Shown here: positions 55,829 to 63,973 of the stretch, piece by piece
Layout of the letters: every line of letters begins with the position of its first letter
Numbering within the stretch: the first letter of the stretch is position 1
Source of the DNA: Myxococcales bacterium
GTDB lineage: Bacteria > Myxococcota_A > Polyangia > Haliangiales > Haliangiaceae
NCBI GenBank assembly: GCA_016794525.1
Contig: JAEUJY010000165.1
Coordinates: 1-64,000 of the forward strand
Direction: 5' to 3'
DNA: 64,000 nucleotides
Notes under the pieces: generated by a model
Databases searched by the model: none
Seen by the model: the letters and a program-made list of their open reading frames with translations, nothing else
What the model was told of the DNA's origin: nothing
Made by a program: the position numbers and the translations under genes

Positions 55829-57030
55829 CGACCGGCGCCCCGACCGCCGCGCCGCCGATCGCCGTCCCGGCCCCGGGGGCCGCGCCCGACGACGTCGCGC
55901 TGGCCGCGACGCTGGCGCTGGTCGCCGACGCCGAGGCGCTGGCCGCGACGCCCCAGGATCCCGGCTTCCACGCCGAGGGCGACGTCTGGCTCCACACCCG
56001 GATGGCCGTCGCCGCGCTGGTCGCGGATCCAGCGTGGGCCGCGCTCGACGCCACCGGCCGCGCGATCACCTACGCCGCCGTGCTGTTCCACGACGTCGGC
56101 AAGCCGGCCACCACCCGCCACGAGCCCGACGGCCGCATCACCTCGCGCGGCCACAGCGCCCGCGGCGAGCAGGCGGTGCGGGTCGCGCTGTGGCGCGCCG
56201 GCTGGCCGTTCGCGTGGCGCGAGCACGTCTGCGCGCTGGTGCGCTCGCACCAGGTGCCGTTCTTCGGCGTCGATCGCCCCGACGCCACCGCGCTGGCGCT
56301 GCGGCTGAGCCTGAGCCTCCGCCACGACTGGCTGACCGTGGTCGCCACCGCCGACGGCGCCGGCCGCCGCTGCGCCGCGCCCGGCGATCAGGCGCGGATC
56401 CTCGATCAGTGCGCGCTGTGGCGCACGTGGTGCGACGAGCTCGGCGTGCTGACCGGCCCGGCGCGCTTCGCCGACGACCACAGCCGGGTGATCTACCTGG
56501 GCGACGCCTCGGGCACGCGCAGCCCGGCGGTGCCGGCCTTCGACGACACCGTCGCCGAGGCGGTGATCCTCAGCGGCCTGCCGGCCAGCGGCAAGTCGAC
56601 GTTCCTGGCGGCGCACCCCGCCCTGCCGCAGGTGTCGCTCGACGATCTGCGCGACGAGCTCGACGTCGACCCCGCCGACGACCAGGCCGCGGTGATCATG
56701 CTGGCCCGCGAGCGCGCCCGCGAGCACCTGCGGGCCCGCCGGCCGTTCGCGTGGAACGCCACCAACCTGTCGCGGTCGCTGCGCGGCAAGCTGATCGACC
56801 TGTGCCGCGACTACCGCTTCCGCACCCACGTCGTGTACTGCGAGGTCGATCCCGCCGAGCTGGCCCGGCGCAACCGCGCCCGCCCCGAGGCCGCGCGGGT
56901 GCCGGCGCGCGCGATCGAGCGGATGGTCGGCCGCTGGACCGTGCCGACGCCCGACGAGGCGCACCGCGTGAGCTACCGGGTCGCGCGCGACGAGGGTCCG
57001 CTCGCCTGGCCGCCGGCGGACGCCCGATGA
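55825..57030 (+). CDS. HD-Pnk: HD phosphoesterase and 5'-OH polynucleotide kinase
   Basis: A 401-residue bifunctional end-healing enzyme. The N-terminal HD domain (about residues 45-200) has WLHTRMAV, LFHDVGKPATTRHEP, GHSARGEQ and RSHQVPFFG, as needed to remove 2',3'-cyclic or 3' phosphates. The C-terminal P-loop kinase (about 245-400) has GLPASGKST (residues 251-259), SLDDLRDEL and AWNATNLSRSLRGKL. This order matches the HD-Pnk enzyme characterised in Runella. GTG 55825 overlaps the ligase stop; the following ATG overlaps this stop. Confidence 0.9.
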
Positions 57031-58133
57031 GCTACCCGTGGCCGCGCCTCGCCGAGGCCCTCGACTTCACGCCCCGCCGCACCGCGGCACCGTTCGACCT
57101 CACCGCCAGCTTCCGCCAGATCGAGCGCGACCTGACGCCGGAGGTCGTCGCACCCCCCATCGCCAACTCGCACCTGCTGCGCGGGACGTGGCGCGACCGC
57201 CGCGCAGTCATCGCCAACCATCGGGTCGGCGTCGGCGACGATCGGCGCGCGTGCGCGTCGGTGGTGGTCGAGCTCACGCCGCCGCTCCACCTCGCCGCGG
57301 TCTTCGGCGCCCCGCGGCAACTCGACCCGGTCGACCAGGTGAAGCTCGCCGGCAGCCACCGCTGGCTGTCGTTCCAGGGCGCCGACGCCGACGCGGCCCG
57401 CGCGTTCCTGCTCAGCCCGGCGCCGCCGTCCGACCTGCCCGAGCAACTCGCGGACGCGCTCGACCGCGGCTGCACGGTCACCAACTCGAAAGTGTGCTGG
57501 TCGATCGACGACGCCGAGGTCACACCGGACCGGGTGCGCGCCGCCCTGGACGCCTGTCTAGTGCTGGCTGCCGGGCTCGAGGCCCGGCGCGCCACGCTCC
57601 CGGCGCCGCCGTGGGACCTCGACCTGCGCCGCGGGTGGGGCGACCACGCCGCTGCCAGGCGCTTCGCGTTCGATGCGTCGCGCGCGTGCCTGCGCGGCGA
57701 CATCGCCGGCGCCTCGCTCGAGATCGCGATCGAGGAGTGCGGCCCGTGCCTGGACACCACCGTCGACGTCCAGTTCCCCAGCTCGATCGGCGTCGGCCTC
57801 GAGCTCCGGAAGGCCGCCGCGGTGCCGCGGCTGCGCCGCTGGTTCGGCCGGGGCCTCAAGGTCGGCGAGCGCGCCTTCGACGACGCGTTCGTGGTGCGGG
57901 GCACGCCGGCCAGCCACGTCCGGCGGGTCCTGGCCGCGCCGTCGCTGCGCGCCGCGCTGCTCGGCGTGGTCGGCGACGTGGCCGATCTGCGGATGAGCCC
58001 GCACCGCGTGTGGTGGCGGCGCGCCACGCCGATGCTCGAGCGCGCCGCGCTCGACCGTCACGTCGACGCAGCGGCCGCCGTGGTCCGGGCGCTGTTCGAG
58101 GCCGGGGGCGCGGCGCCCGGGCCGTATCGCTAG
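57027..58133 (+). CDS. Unknown protein with an internal duplication, last gene of the RNA-repair operon
   Basis: A 368-residue cytosolic protein with no signal or membrane helix. Two halves appear related: residues about 47-182 (LLRGTWRDRRAVIANHRV ... SSIDDAEVTPDRVRAALDAC-type) and about 228-362 (CLRGDIAGASLEIAIEEC ... DDAFVVRGTPASHVRRVL, then SPHRVWWRRATPML). The second half recalls DUF3137-like beta domains with FDDAFVVRG. The family is not known to me. It is coupled to HD-Pnk by a 4-base overlap, so a link to RNA repair is likely but its role is unknown. Confidence 0.75.
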   Translation: MSYPWPRLAEALDFTPRRTAAPFDLTASFRQIERDLTPEVVAPPIANSHLLRGTWRDRRAVIANHRVGVGDDRRACASVVVELTPPLHLAAVFGAPRQLDPVDQVKLAGSHRWLSFQGADADAARAFLLSPAPPSDLPEQLADALDRGCTVTNSKVCWSIDDAEVTPDRVRAALDACLVLAAGLEARRATLPAPPWDLDLRRGWGDHAAARRFAFDASRACLRGDIAGASLEIAIEECGPCLDTTVDVQFPSSIGVGLELRKAAAVPRLRRWFGRGLKVGERAFDDAFVVRGTPASHVRRVLAAPSLRAALLGVVGDVADLRMSPHRVWWRRATPMLERAALDRHVDAAAAVVRALFEAGGAAPGPYR

Positions 58134-58135
58134 CC

Positions 58136-58181
58136 CGCCGTCGACGAATTGACCATGGCCACGGGCGCGCCGACTCGGGCA
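58136..58181 (+). promoter_or_regulatory. Shared element upstream of the phosphoesterase (copy 1)
   Basis: It starts with CGCCGTCGACGAATTGAC (18 bases), then xATxGCCACGG, a variable stretch and GGGCAC. The same element in inverted orientation is at 62853-62898 upstream of the opposing genes. It begins 2 bases after the stop codon of the preceding gene and contains a TTGAC that could be a -35. Confidence 0.75.
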
Positions 58182-58191
58182 CGTACCGAGT

Positions 58192-60399
58192 ATGGCAGGC
58201 ACCGTCGAGCTCGAGACCATCGCGTCCAACCCTGTCCCCGGCGGCGTCAGCGGCTCGGTGACGTTCAAGATCCGGGTCGACAACGGCCCGGCGGCCTACC
58301 TGCTGGTGGCCGTCCCCGGGCCGGTCGCCAACACGACCGCGCTGATCACCGACGCCTGGGAGCGGCTGGCGGCCGGCGCCGGCGAGTGGATCACCACCGC
58401 GCGTCGCGAGATCGGCGAGAACGCGATGGATCAGATCGAGCACGTCGTCGTGCTGATGCTCGAGAACCGCGGCTTCGACCACGCGCTCGGCTGGCTGTAC
58501 GAGAACGACCACCCGCTGGTGAACCTGCCGGCGGGCCCGGCCCGTCCGCCCAGCCAGGCCAACCTGCGGGACTTCGAGGGCCTGGCCGGCCTCGACCTGG
58601 CGACCTTGACCAACATCATCGGCGAGTCGCCGGAGACCGCGCTGGTGTCGTCGCCGCCGATCCGCGGCGCGTCGTCGCCGATCGCGCCGCCGCAGAACCC
58701 CCACGAGGACTACGTCCACATCTGCGCCGACATGTTCGGCGCGCCGTTCGAGCAGCTCAAGCGCGGCGACATCAAGCCGGCCAACGTCACGATGAAGGGC
58801 TACCTCGCCGACTTCGCCACCAACTTCGACGACGCCTGGGATCCGGTGGCCTACAAGCGGATCATGGAGACCTACCTGCCGGCGCAGCTGCCGGTGCTCA
58901 ACGGCCTGGCCAAGCACTACGGCGTCTCCGACCAGTGGTTCTGCTCGGTGCCGTCCCAGACCAACACCAACCGCGCGTTCCTGCTGGCCGGGACCGCGCG
59001 CGGCATGGTGACCAACGGCTTCTACCCGTACAAGTACGCCAAGAAGAGCTGGGCCTCGGACCAGCTGCCCGCCGACACCCGGACGCTGTTCGACGTGCTC
59101 GAGGAGAACGGCAAGGGCGCGGCGTGGATGTACTTCTGGTCGGGCAACTGGCCGCCCTACCCGACCGGCGACTGGACCTACGTCCGGATCATGTTCCCGC
59201 GGCTCGGCGACAAGAAGTACGACACGAACTTCGCCAAGATCGACGACTTCTTCACCCGGGCCAAGGCCGGGACGCTGCCGGCGGTGAGCTTCCTCGAGCC
59301 CGAGTTCGGCGGCGGCGCGACGATCGACGCGACGCTGCAGAAGAACACCAACGACTACCACCCGGTCCAGGACCTGACCAAGGCCGAGGACTTCGTCCAG
59401 CAGGTCTACGACGCGGTGTCGCGCGGCCCGGCCTGGAGCAAGACGCTGCTGCTGATCACCTTCGACGAGAACGGCGGCACCTACGACCACGTCCCGCCGC
59501 CGGCGGCCACGCCGTCGACCACCCCGGCGTCCAACGCCGACGTCGCGCCGCTGGGCTACGAGCAGCGCGACCTCGACAAGGACACCCGCACCCAGCTCGG
59601 CTTCGGCTTCGACATGTTCGGCGTCCGGGTGCCGACGCTGGCGATCTCGCCGTGGGTGGCCAAGAGCACGGTGTTCCGGTCGCCGACCGACGTGCCGTTC
59701 GATCACACCTCGGTGATCGCGACGATCCTCGAGTGGCAGGGCATCGATCGGGCCACCTGGAACCTCGGCCAGCGCACCGCCGCGGCGCCGACGTTCGACC
59801 TGGTGGTGTCGCTGGACCAGCCGCGTGATCCGAGCGACGCCAGCGTCGGGCTGGCCTTCGGGCCCCGCCCGGTGCGCGCGCCCAACGCCGTGCCGCTCAC
59901 CTACGGCATGACGTTCCGGCTGCAGCACGCCGGCAACCCGTGGGGCCCCGGCCAGGATCCCGGCACCGGGCTGTGGTGGGCCACCGCGGCGCGCAGCCTG
60001 CTCACGTACTACCCGCAGGTCTCGGCGCGGGCCTCCGACGCGGTGACGCTGCGCCTGGTCAGCCCGACCAAGGCGCTGGGCCAGCCGGTGCTCAACAACG
60101 ACGTCGTGCTCGTGGTCTCGACCGAGAGCGACCTCGGCAGCGCCAACGTGCTCGGCGCCTGGGCCGACTCGGCCAACCTGTACTACGCCAAGGCGGCGCT
60201 CGCGACCGACGGCGGGCAGAGCTGGTCGCTGCGGCTGCCGGCCTACCGCGTGTCCGGCGAGCCGGTCTACGTGGGCGATCAGGTGTTCTTCGCCAGCCTG
60301 CGCGCCAAGTACGCCTACCAGCGCATCGTGCCCGAGGCGCCGTGGCTGAACAGCAAGCTCGGCGCGTGGGCGATCTGGACGATCATGGGCCAGGGCTGA
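58192..60399 (+). CDS. Phospholipase C/acid phosphatase-family phosphoesterase with extra N-terminal module
   Basis: A 735-residue enzyme of the phospholipase C/phosphoesterase family. Residues about 1-75 form a separate module (GSVTFKIRVDNGPAAYLLVAV ... LITDAWERLAAGAGEW, spaced out) that recurs in the two small genes downstream. The catalytic domain starts at about 82 with IEHVVVLMLENRGFDHALG, then HYGVSDQWFCSVPSQTNTNRAF, ITFDENGGTYDHVPPP and VPFDHTSVIATILEW. A beta-rich C-terminal part (about 545-735) follows. There is no signal peptide, unusual for the family, so export must use another route. ATG 58192 has no ribosome-binding site. Confidence 0.88.
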   Translation: MAGTVELETIASNPVPGGVSGSVTFKIRVDNGPAAYLLVAVPGPVANTTALITDAWERLAAGAGEWITTARREIGENAMDQIEHVVVLMLENRGFDHALGWLYENDHPLVNLPAGPARPPSQANLRDFEGLAGLDLATLTNIIGESPETALVSSPPIRGASSPIAPPQNPHEDYVHICADMFGAPFEQLKRGDIKPANVTMKGYLADFATNFDDAWDPVAYKRIMETYLPAQLPVLNGLAKHYGVSDQWFCSVPSQTNTNRAFLLAGTARGMVTNGFYPYKYAKKSWASDQLPADTRTLFDVLEENGKGAAWMYFWSGNWPPYPTGDWTYVRIMFPRLGDKKYDTNFAKIDDFFTRAKAGTLPAVSFLEPEFGGGATIDATLQKNTNDYHPVQDLTKAEDFVQQVYDAVSRGPAWSKTLLLITFDENGGTYDHVPPPAATPSTTPASNADVAPLGYEQRDLDKDTRTQLGFGFDMFGVRVPTLAISPWVAKSTVFRSPTDVPFDHTSVIATILEWQGIDRATWNLGQRTAAAPTFDLVVSLDQPRDPSDASVGLAFGPRPVRAPNAVPLTYGMTFRLQHAGNPWGPGQDPGTGLWWATAARSLLTYYPQVSARASDAVTLRLVSPTKALGQPVLNNDVVLVVSTESDLGSANVLGAWADSANLYYAKAALATDGGQSWSLRLPAYRVSGEPVYVGDQVFFASLRAKYAYQRIVPEAPWLNSKLGAWAIWTIMGQG

Positions 60400-60416
60400 G
60401 GCCGCCGCCGCGCGGC

Positions 60417-60644
60417 TCAGCCGCTGGTGCTGGCGGCCCAGCCCGCCAGCGTGGCCGCGAGCTGCGCGCGCAGCGCCGGCATCACCGCGGCGCGGGTCGC
60501 CTGGCCCTGGGTGCGCTGCCGCACGTGCGCCAGCGGCTGGCCGGCCGCGCACAGCGCGAACGTCGCGGCGCCGCCGAAGGTGCCGCCCGGCTCGTCGGTG
60601 ATCTCGGGGTCGTCGGCGACGACCGCGTAGGTTGGCGTCGGCAT
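60417..60644 (-). CDS. 75-residue module protein C
   Basis: A small protein sharing the N-terminal module of the phosphoesterase and of its 75-residue neighbour: GGAATFALCAAGQPLAHV then LRAQLAATLAGWAAS. It has no signal peptide. It ends 17 bases from the convergent phosphoesterase stop and starts one base after the neighbour's stop. Its N-terminus (MPTPTYAVVADDPEI) differs most, so it looks like an older duplicate. Confidence 0.75.
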   Translation of the reverse strand: MPTPTYAVVADDPEITDEPGGTFGGAATFALCAAGQPLAHVRQRTQGQATRAAVMPALRAQLAATLAGWAASTSG

Positions 60645-60645
60645 G

Positions 60646-60873
60646 CTAGCTGCTCAGGCTGGCCTGCCAGCCGCGCAGCGCCGCCGCCAGCTCCTGTTGG
60701 GCCTGGCCGATCAGCGACGTCGGCGCGCTGCTCGGCGCCTCGACGGTGAGCTCGAGCTGCGCCTGGGGTTGGTCGTTGATGAGCAGCAGGAACACGAAGT
60801 CGCCGCGCGTCGACTGTCCCTGCGCGTCGGGCACGAAGCTGGCGTTGGCGAGCCATACGGTGTAGTCAGGCAC
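60646..60873 (-). CDS. 75-residue module protein B
   Basis: A small protein with GDFVFLLLINDQPQAQLELTV, then a linker, then LIGQAQQELAAALRGW. This aligns without gaps over 46 positions with the phosphoesterase N-terminus (Phe5, Pro13, Ala15, Leu17, Pro24, Leu-Ile31-32, Leu-Ala-Ala39-41, Trp46 of the module). A GGAGG site precedes the GTG start. The protein is cytosolic by composition. It could be a chaperone, immunity or structural subunit for the phospholipases. Confidence 0.8.
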   Translation of the reverse strand: MPDYTVWLANASFVPDAQGQSTRGDFVFLLLINDQPQAQLELTVEAPSSAPTSLIGQAQQELAAALRGWQASLSS

Positions 60874-60909
60874 GAGGGTCCTCCATGGGCAGCGCGCGGG
60901 CGCGCGCGA

Positions 60910-62523
60910 TCACATCCAGGTGAAGCCGAGCGGATTCTGCGGCGGCACCTGGCTCAGGTCGGCGATGGTCAGCGGCCGCACGTAGGTGCGGTCGGGCGCC
61001 TCGATCGCGTTCACGGTCGCGATCAGGTCCCAGTTGTCGGGCGTCAGCGGCAGCCGCGGGTTCCAGTGCGAGAACAGCCGGGCGCGGATCTCGGCGGCGA
61101 CCCGCGCGTCGTCGATGAACGCGACGATCTCGCCGTCGTACACCATCGAGCGGTAGGTCAGGTTGGCGGTGCCGACCATCGCGACGCGATCATCGAACAA
61201 CGCCAGCTTCGAGTGCAGGTACGCCGGCGCGCTGGGGCCGGCCGGCGCGACCACCGCGGTCGGCGCGTAGAACCGCACGCCGCCATCGATGGCGATGAGG
61301 TCGCGCAGCCGGGTGGTGCCGGCGCGGCCGTCGGGGAGCGCCCACTCGAGGGCGTCGTCCTCGAGGTTGCGGTTGGCGATCCCGCTCGAGATGCTGCGCC
61401 ACGTGCTCCAGAAGTTCCAGTCCTGGCGCAGCCGCCAGCGGGTCGCGGTGGCGCGGGTCAGCACCAGCGGCCCGCCGAGCCCGCCGGGATCGGGCACCGT
61501 GCAGGTGGTGCACGTCGACAGCGCCAGCTTGGCCCACGACACGTAGTTGAACCACTTGAAGGCGGCCTCGTCGGCCGGCCAGTTGTTGTTGAGGTTGACG
61601 ATCAACGTCGGCGGCGCCGGCGCCGCCAGCCGCGCGATCAGCGCGTCGACCAGCGTCGGATCGGTGAAGCCGTAGTTCTCGAAGTAGATGTAGTCGGTGG
61701 CGGCCGCGATCTCGCGCACCAGGCGCGCCTGGATGTCGGTCTCGCGGAACCAGCCCTCGGCGTTGGTGGTGGCGATCGCGACCCGGGCGGCGCCGGTCTG
61801 CGGGTCGGCGTACGCGACCTGGGCGGTCGCGTTGGCGACCGCCGGCAGCCCCGACTTGGTCCACCGCCGCAGCCACTCGCGCTCGACGTCGGAGGTCGCC
61901 GGCCCGCGCAGCCGCACCGCCGTGTCGTGCCAGTGCATCGGGTACAGCGCCCGATCGTGCGCGACGACGTCGTAGTACGACGCGAGCAGGTTGAACCCGC
62001 CGATCAGGCACGTGCGCTGACCGGCGATCGACGCGATCAAGACCTTCTGGTGGTTCGACGCGCCGGGCACCCAGCGGTTGATCGGCTCGAGGTAGATGCG
62101 CATCGGCACCGCGCCGCCGCCGAGCCCGGCGTTGGCCAGGTTGACCGCGGTCTGCAGCGCGAGCGCGCCCGCCGCCATCTGATCGGCGGCCTGCTGCGCC
62201 TGCTGGCGCTGGGCCGGGCCGACCAGCCGCTCGATCACGTCGCCGGTCATGCCGCGCACCGCCGCGGCCTCCCACGCCGCGTAGACGATGATGTCGACCT
62301 GGTGGCCGGCGGCGGCGGCGGCGGTGAGGCGCGCGATCAGCGTCGGACCGCCCGGCCCGAGCGGGCACGTCGCGTCGGCGGCCCAGTAGGCCAGCCGCAG
62401 GTAGGTCCCGGCCGCGGCCGGGGCGGCGACGACCGCGTCGACCTGCGCGCGGAACTCGGCGAAGAACTCCTCGCCATCGAGCAAGAACTCGACCTCGTTG
62501 TCGTCGGACTCGGCGCTCGACAT
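60910..62523 (-). CDS. Phospholipase D-family protein
   Basis: A 537-residue protein with two HKD-type motifs. The first, NHQKVLIASIAG (His158, Lys160), has Ser165 where Asp is expected, followed by IGGFNLL. The second, LHSKLALFDDRVAMVGTANLT (His437, Lys439, Asp444), is canonical. Two phosphodiesterase halves are thus present, one degenerate. No signal peptide is seen; the N-terminus is acidic (AESDDNEVE). An AGGAG site precedes the ATG. It follows a 92-residue gene and precedes the two module genes, all in the same direction. Confidence 0.88.
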   Translation of the reverse strand: MSSAESDDNEVEFLLDGEEFFAEFRAQVDAVVAAPAAAGTYLRLAYWAADATCPLGPGGPTLIARLTAAAAAGHQVDIIVYAAWEAAAVRGMTGDVIERLVGPAQRQQAQQAADQMAAGALALQTAVNLANAGLGGGAVPMRIYLEPINRWVPGASNHQKVLIASIAGQRTCLIGGFNLLASYYDVVAHDRALYPMHWHDTAVRLRGPATSDVEREWLRRWTKSGLPAVANATAQVAYADPQTGAARVAIATTNAEGWFRETDIQARLVREIAAATDYIYFENYGFTDPTLVDALIARLAAPAPPTLIVNLNNNWPADEAAFKWFNYVSWAKLALSTCTTCTVPDPGGLGGPLVLTRATATRWRLRQDWNFWSTWRSISSGIANRNLEDDALEWALPDGRAGTTRLRDLIAIDGGVRFYAPTAVVAPAGPSAPAYLHSKLALFDDRVAMVGTANLTYRSMVYDGEIVAFIDDARVAAEIRARLFSHWNPRLPLTPDNWDLIATVNAIEAPDRTYVRPLTIADLSQVPPQNPLGFTWM

Positions 62524-62535
62524 CGGCAGCTCCTG

Positions 62536-62814
62536 TCAGCGGGGCGAGGGGCCGCGGCGGACGTGCCAGCGACCGGGGGCGGTTGCGGGAGGCGCGGGCG
62601 CCGGGCGCAGCGCGGGGGCGCGCGACACGATCGCGGGGGCGCGCCACGCGACCCGCCGCGCCACGCCGGGCGTCGCGGGCGGCACCGGCACCGGCGTCCC
62701 GACGGGCGCCGGCGCGCGCGCCGGGCCGGGCCCGAGCTCGTGGGCGGCGATCGATCGGTGGCGGGCCAGCGCCGCGATGGCGTGGTTCCAGCGGACTCGG
62801 GATGGTCTGGGCAT
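62536..62814 (-). CDS. Small Arg/Pro/Ala-rich protein
   Basis: A 92-residue basic protein. Residues 1-27 could form a helix (RVRWNHAIAALARHRSIAAHELG); the rest is Pro/Ala/Val-rich with APAPVGTPVPVPPATPG and ends in RGPSPR. It lies 12 bases upstream of the PLD gene and directly after the second copy of the shared element. There is no clear ribosome-binding site. Its reality rests on position and the element, so confidence is modest. Confidence 0.45.
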   Translation of the reverse strand: MPRPSRVRWNHAIAALARHRSIAAHELGPGPARAPAPVGTPVPVPPATPGVARRVAWRAPAIVSRAPALRPAPAPPATAPGRWHVRRGPSPR

Positions 62815-62852
62815 GGGGTGCTCGGCGCGCGGCGCCGCTCCTGCCGACCACG

Positions 62853-62898
62853 GTGCCCAAGCGCGGGCGCCGTGGCGATAGTCAATTCGTCGACGGCG
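62853..62898 (-). promoter_or_regulatory. Shared element upstream of the PLD gene cluster (copy 2)
   Basis: On the minus strand it reads CGCCGTCGACGAATTGAC, then TATCGCCACGG, a variable stretch and GGGCAC, matching copy 1 at 58136-58181. It starts 5 bases after the stop of the proline-rich gene and ends 38 bases before the 92-residue gene. The two copies frame a 4.8-kb interval in inverted orientation. Confidence 0.75.
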
Positions 62899-62903
62899 CG
62901 GCG

Positions 62904-63371
62904 TCATCCGCCGCGCCGCGGTGGGCCGCTCGCCGCGGCGGCGAGGCGCTGGCTCGCGGCCGCCAGGCGCTGGTTGATCTGGCGCTCGGCCGCACGGATC
63001 TTCTGCGCGGTCGCGCGCACCGCGTCGACCAGCACCGGCGGCATCGCGGTCGGCGGCATGGCGGTCGGCGGCGTCGCGGTCGGCGGCGTCGCGGTCGGCG
63101 GCGTCACCGTTGGCGGCGTGGCGGTCGGCGGCGTGATCACCGGCGGCGCGATCACCGGCGGCGCGATCATCGGCGCCTGATAGCTGGGCAGCTGGTAGCT
63201 CGGGGCCACCACGTCGCGCGACGCGGCCGGCGCCTCGACCACCGGCGCCGCGATCGTCGCCGGCACGACCGGCTGCGGGCTGGGTGGCCGCAGCAGGTCG
63301 CTCAGGTCGCCCAGCGCCGCCGGCCATCCGCTCGCCCGCACCGCGCGCACCGCCGCCCGCCGCCGCCTCAC
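62904..63371 (-). CDS. Proline/threonine-repeat protein
   Basis: A 155-residue protein. An Arg-rich start (RRRRAAVRAVRASGWPAALGDLSDLL) leads to a Pro/Val/Ala stretch with PSYQLPSYQAP, then repeated PPTATPPT/PPVIAPPVI units (about residues 68-108). A helical, charged end follows (LVDAVRATAQKIRAAERQINQRLAAASQRLAA). The GTG start overlaps the stop of the Nudix gene (GTGA), supporting its reality. A flexible spacer joined to a coiled-coil tail suggests a structural or adaptor protein. Confidence 0.65.
   Translation of the reverse strand: MRRRRAAVRAVRASGWPAALGDLSDLLRPPSPQPVVPATIAAPVVEAPAASRDVVAPSYQLPSYQAPMIAPPVIAPPVITPPTATPPTVTPPTATPPTATPPTAMPPTAMPPVLVDAVRATAQKIRAAERQINQRLAAASQRLAAAASGPPRRGG
63043..63172 (-). 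repeat. 15-bp tandem repeats in the proline-rich gene
   Basis: Six near-identical 15-bp units of GCGGTCGGCGGCGTC (plus strand) followed by ATCACCGGCGGCGCG variants encode the PPTAT/PPVIA repeats. Confidence 0.8.
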
Positions 63372-63973
63372 GGCGACGGGCTCGTCACGACCGGCCCCAG
63401 CGTCGGCGGCGCGGTCTTGGGGCTGAGCACGTCGAGCAGCAGCTGGGCCAGGCCGCGGGCGTAGCGGAGGTGGCTGGCGTTGGCGCGCGAGGTGATCAGG
63501 TCGCGCGCGAAGCCGGCGTTGAGCGCGCGCATCAGCTGCGCCGACACCCACGGCAGCTGCTGGTACTCCGGCTTGTTGCCCAGCGCGCACGTCGCCATCT
63601 CGACCGGGAACCAGCGCACGTGGTTGTAGGCCAGGCTGCCGGTGCGCCCCTCGTTGATCGCGAGGTTGATCGCGTCGACGTCGACGCCGGGCGGGTTCGC
63701 CGCCTGGAAGAACGTGTCGGTGGCGTCGGCGCACAGCGGCGCCAGCGCCGCCGGGGCCAGCTTCACGCCGAGATCGGTCAGCTCGCGCAGCGCCGCGTCG
63801 GCCGGCTGCTCGCCGGGGCCGACCGCGCCGCCCGGCACGACGTACTGCACGGCGTTGCGGCCCACCGTGGCGAACTGGTAGCGCCCGTGGGGCGGCAGGT
63901 AGATGTTCTTCTGCGCGAGCAGGACGTCGGCGTTGCTGCCGTTCCGCCGCACGACGGTGACATACGCGTGCAT
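63368..63973 (-). CDS. Degenerate Nudix-domain protein
   Basis: A 201-residue protein with a Nudix-like fold: MHAYVTVVRRNG, VLLAQKNIYLPPHGRYQFATVG, and a Nudix-box relic GGAVGPGEQPADAALRELTDLGV. The canonical REUxEExGU end is shortened to RELTDLGV, losing the paired Glu that bind metal, so hydrolase activity is doubtful. The second half has NEGRTGSLAYNHVRWFPVEM and a helical end. An AGGAGG site lies 5 bases before the ATG. It precedes the proline-rich gene with a 4-base overlap. Confidence 0.8.
   Translation of the reverse strand: MHAYVTVVRRNGSNADVLLAQKNIYLPPHGRYQFATVGRNAVQYVVPGGAVGPGEQPADAALRELTDLGVKLAPAALAPLCADATDTFFQAANPPGVDVDAINLAINEGRTGSLAYNHVRWFPVEMATCALGNKPEYQQLPWVSAQLMRALNAGFARDLITSRANASHLRYARGLAQLLLDVLSPKTAPPTLGPVVTSPSP

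Noticed and set aside
57856-60552. Minus-strand open frame of about 900 codons opposite the phosphoesterase
   Set aside because: Composition is a low-complexity mirror of the plus-strand gene, which carries all the family motifs.
58136-62898. Transposon with terminal inverted repeats
   Set aside because: No transposase, integrase or target-site duplication is visible, and the elements lie at promoter positions, so shared regulation is more likely. Kept as a finding, not a mobile element call.
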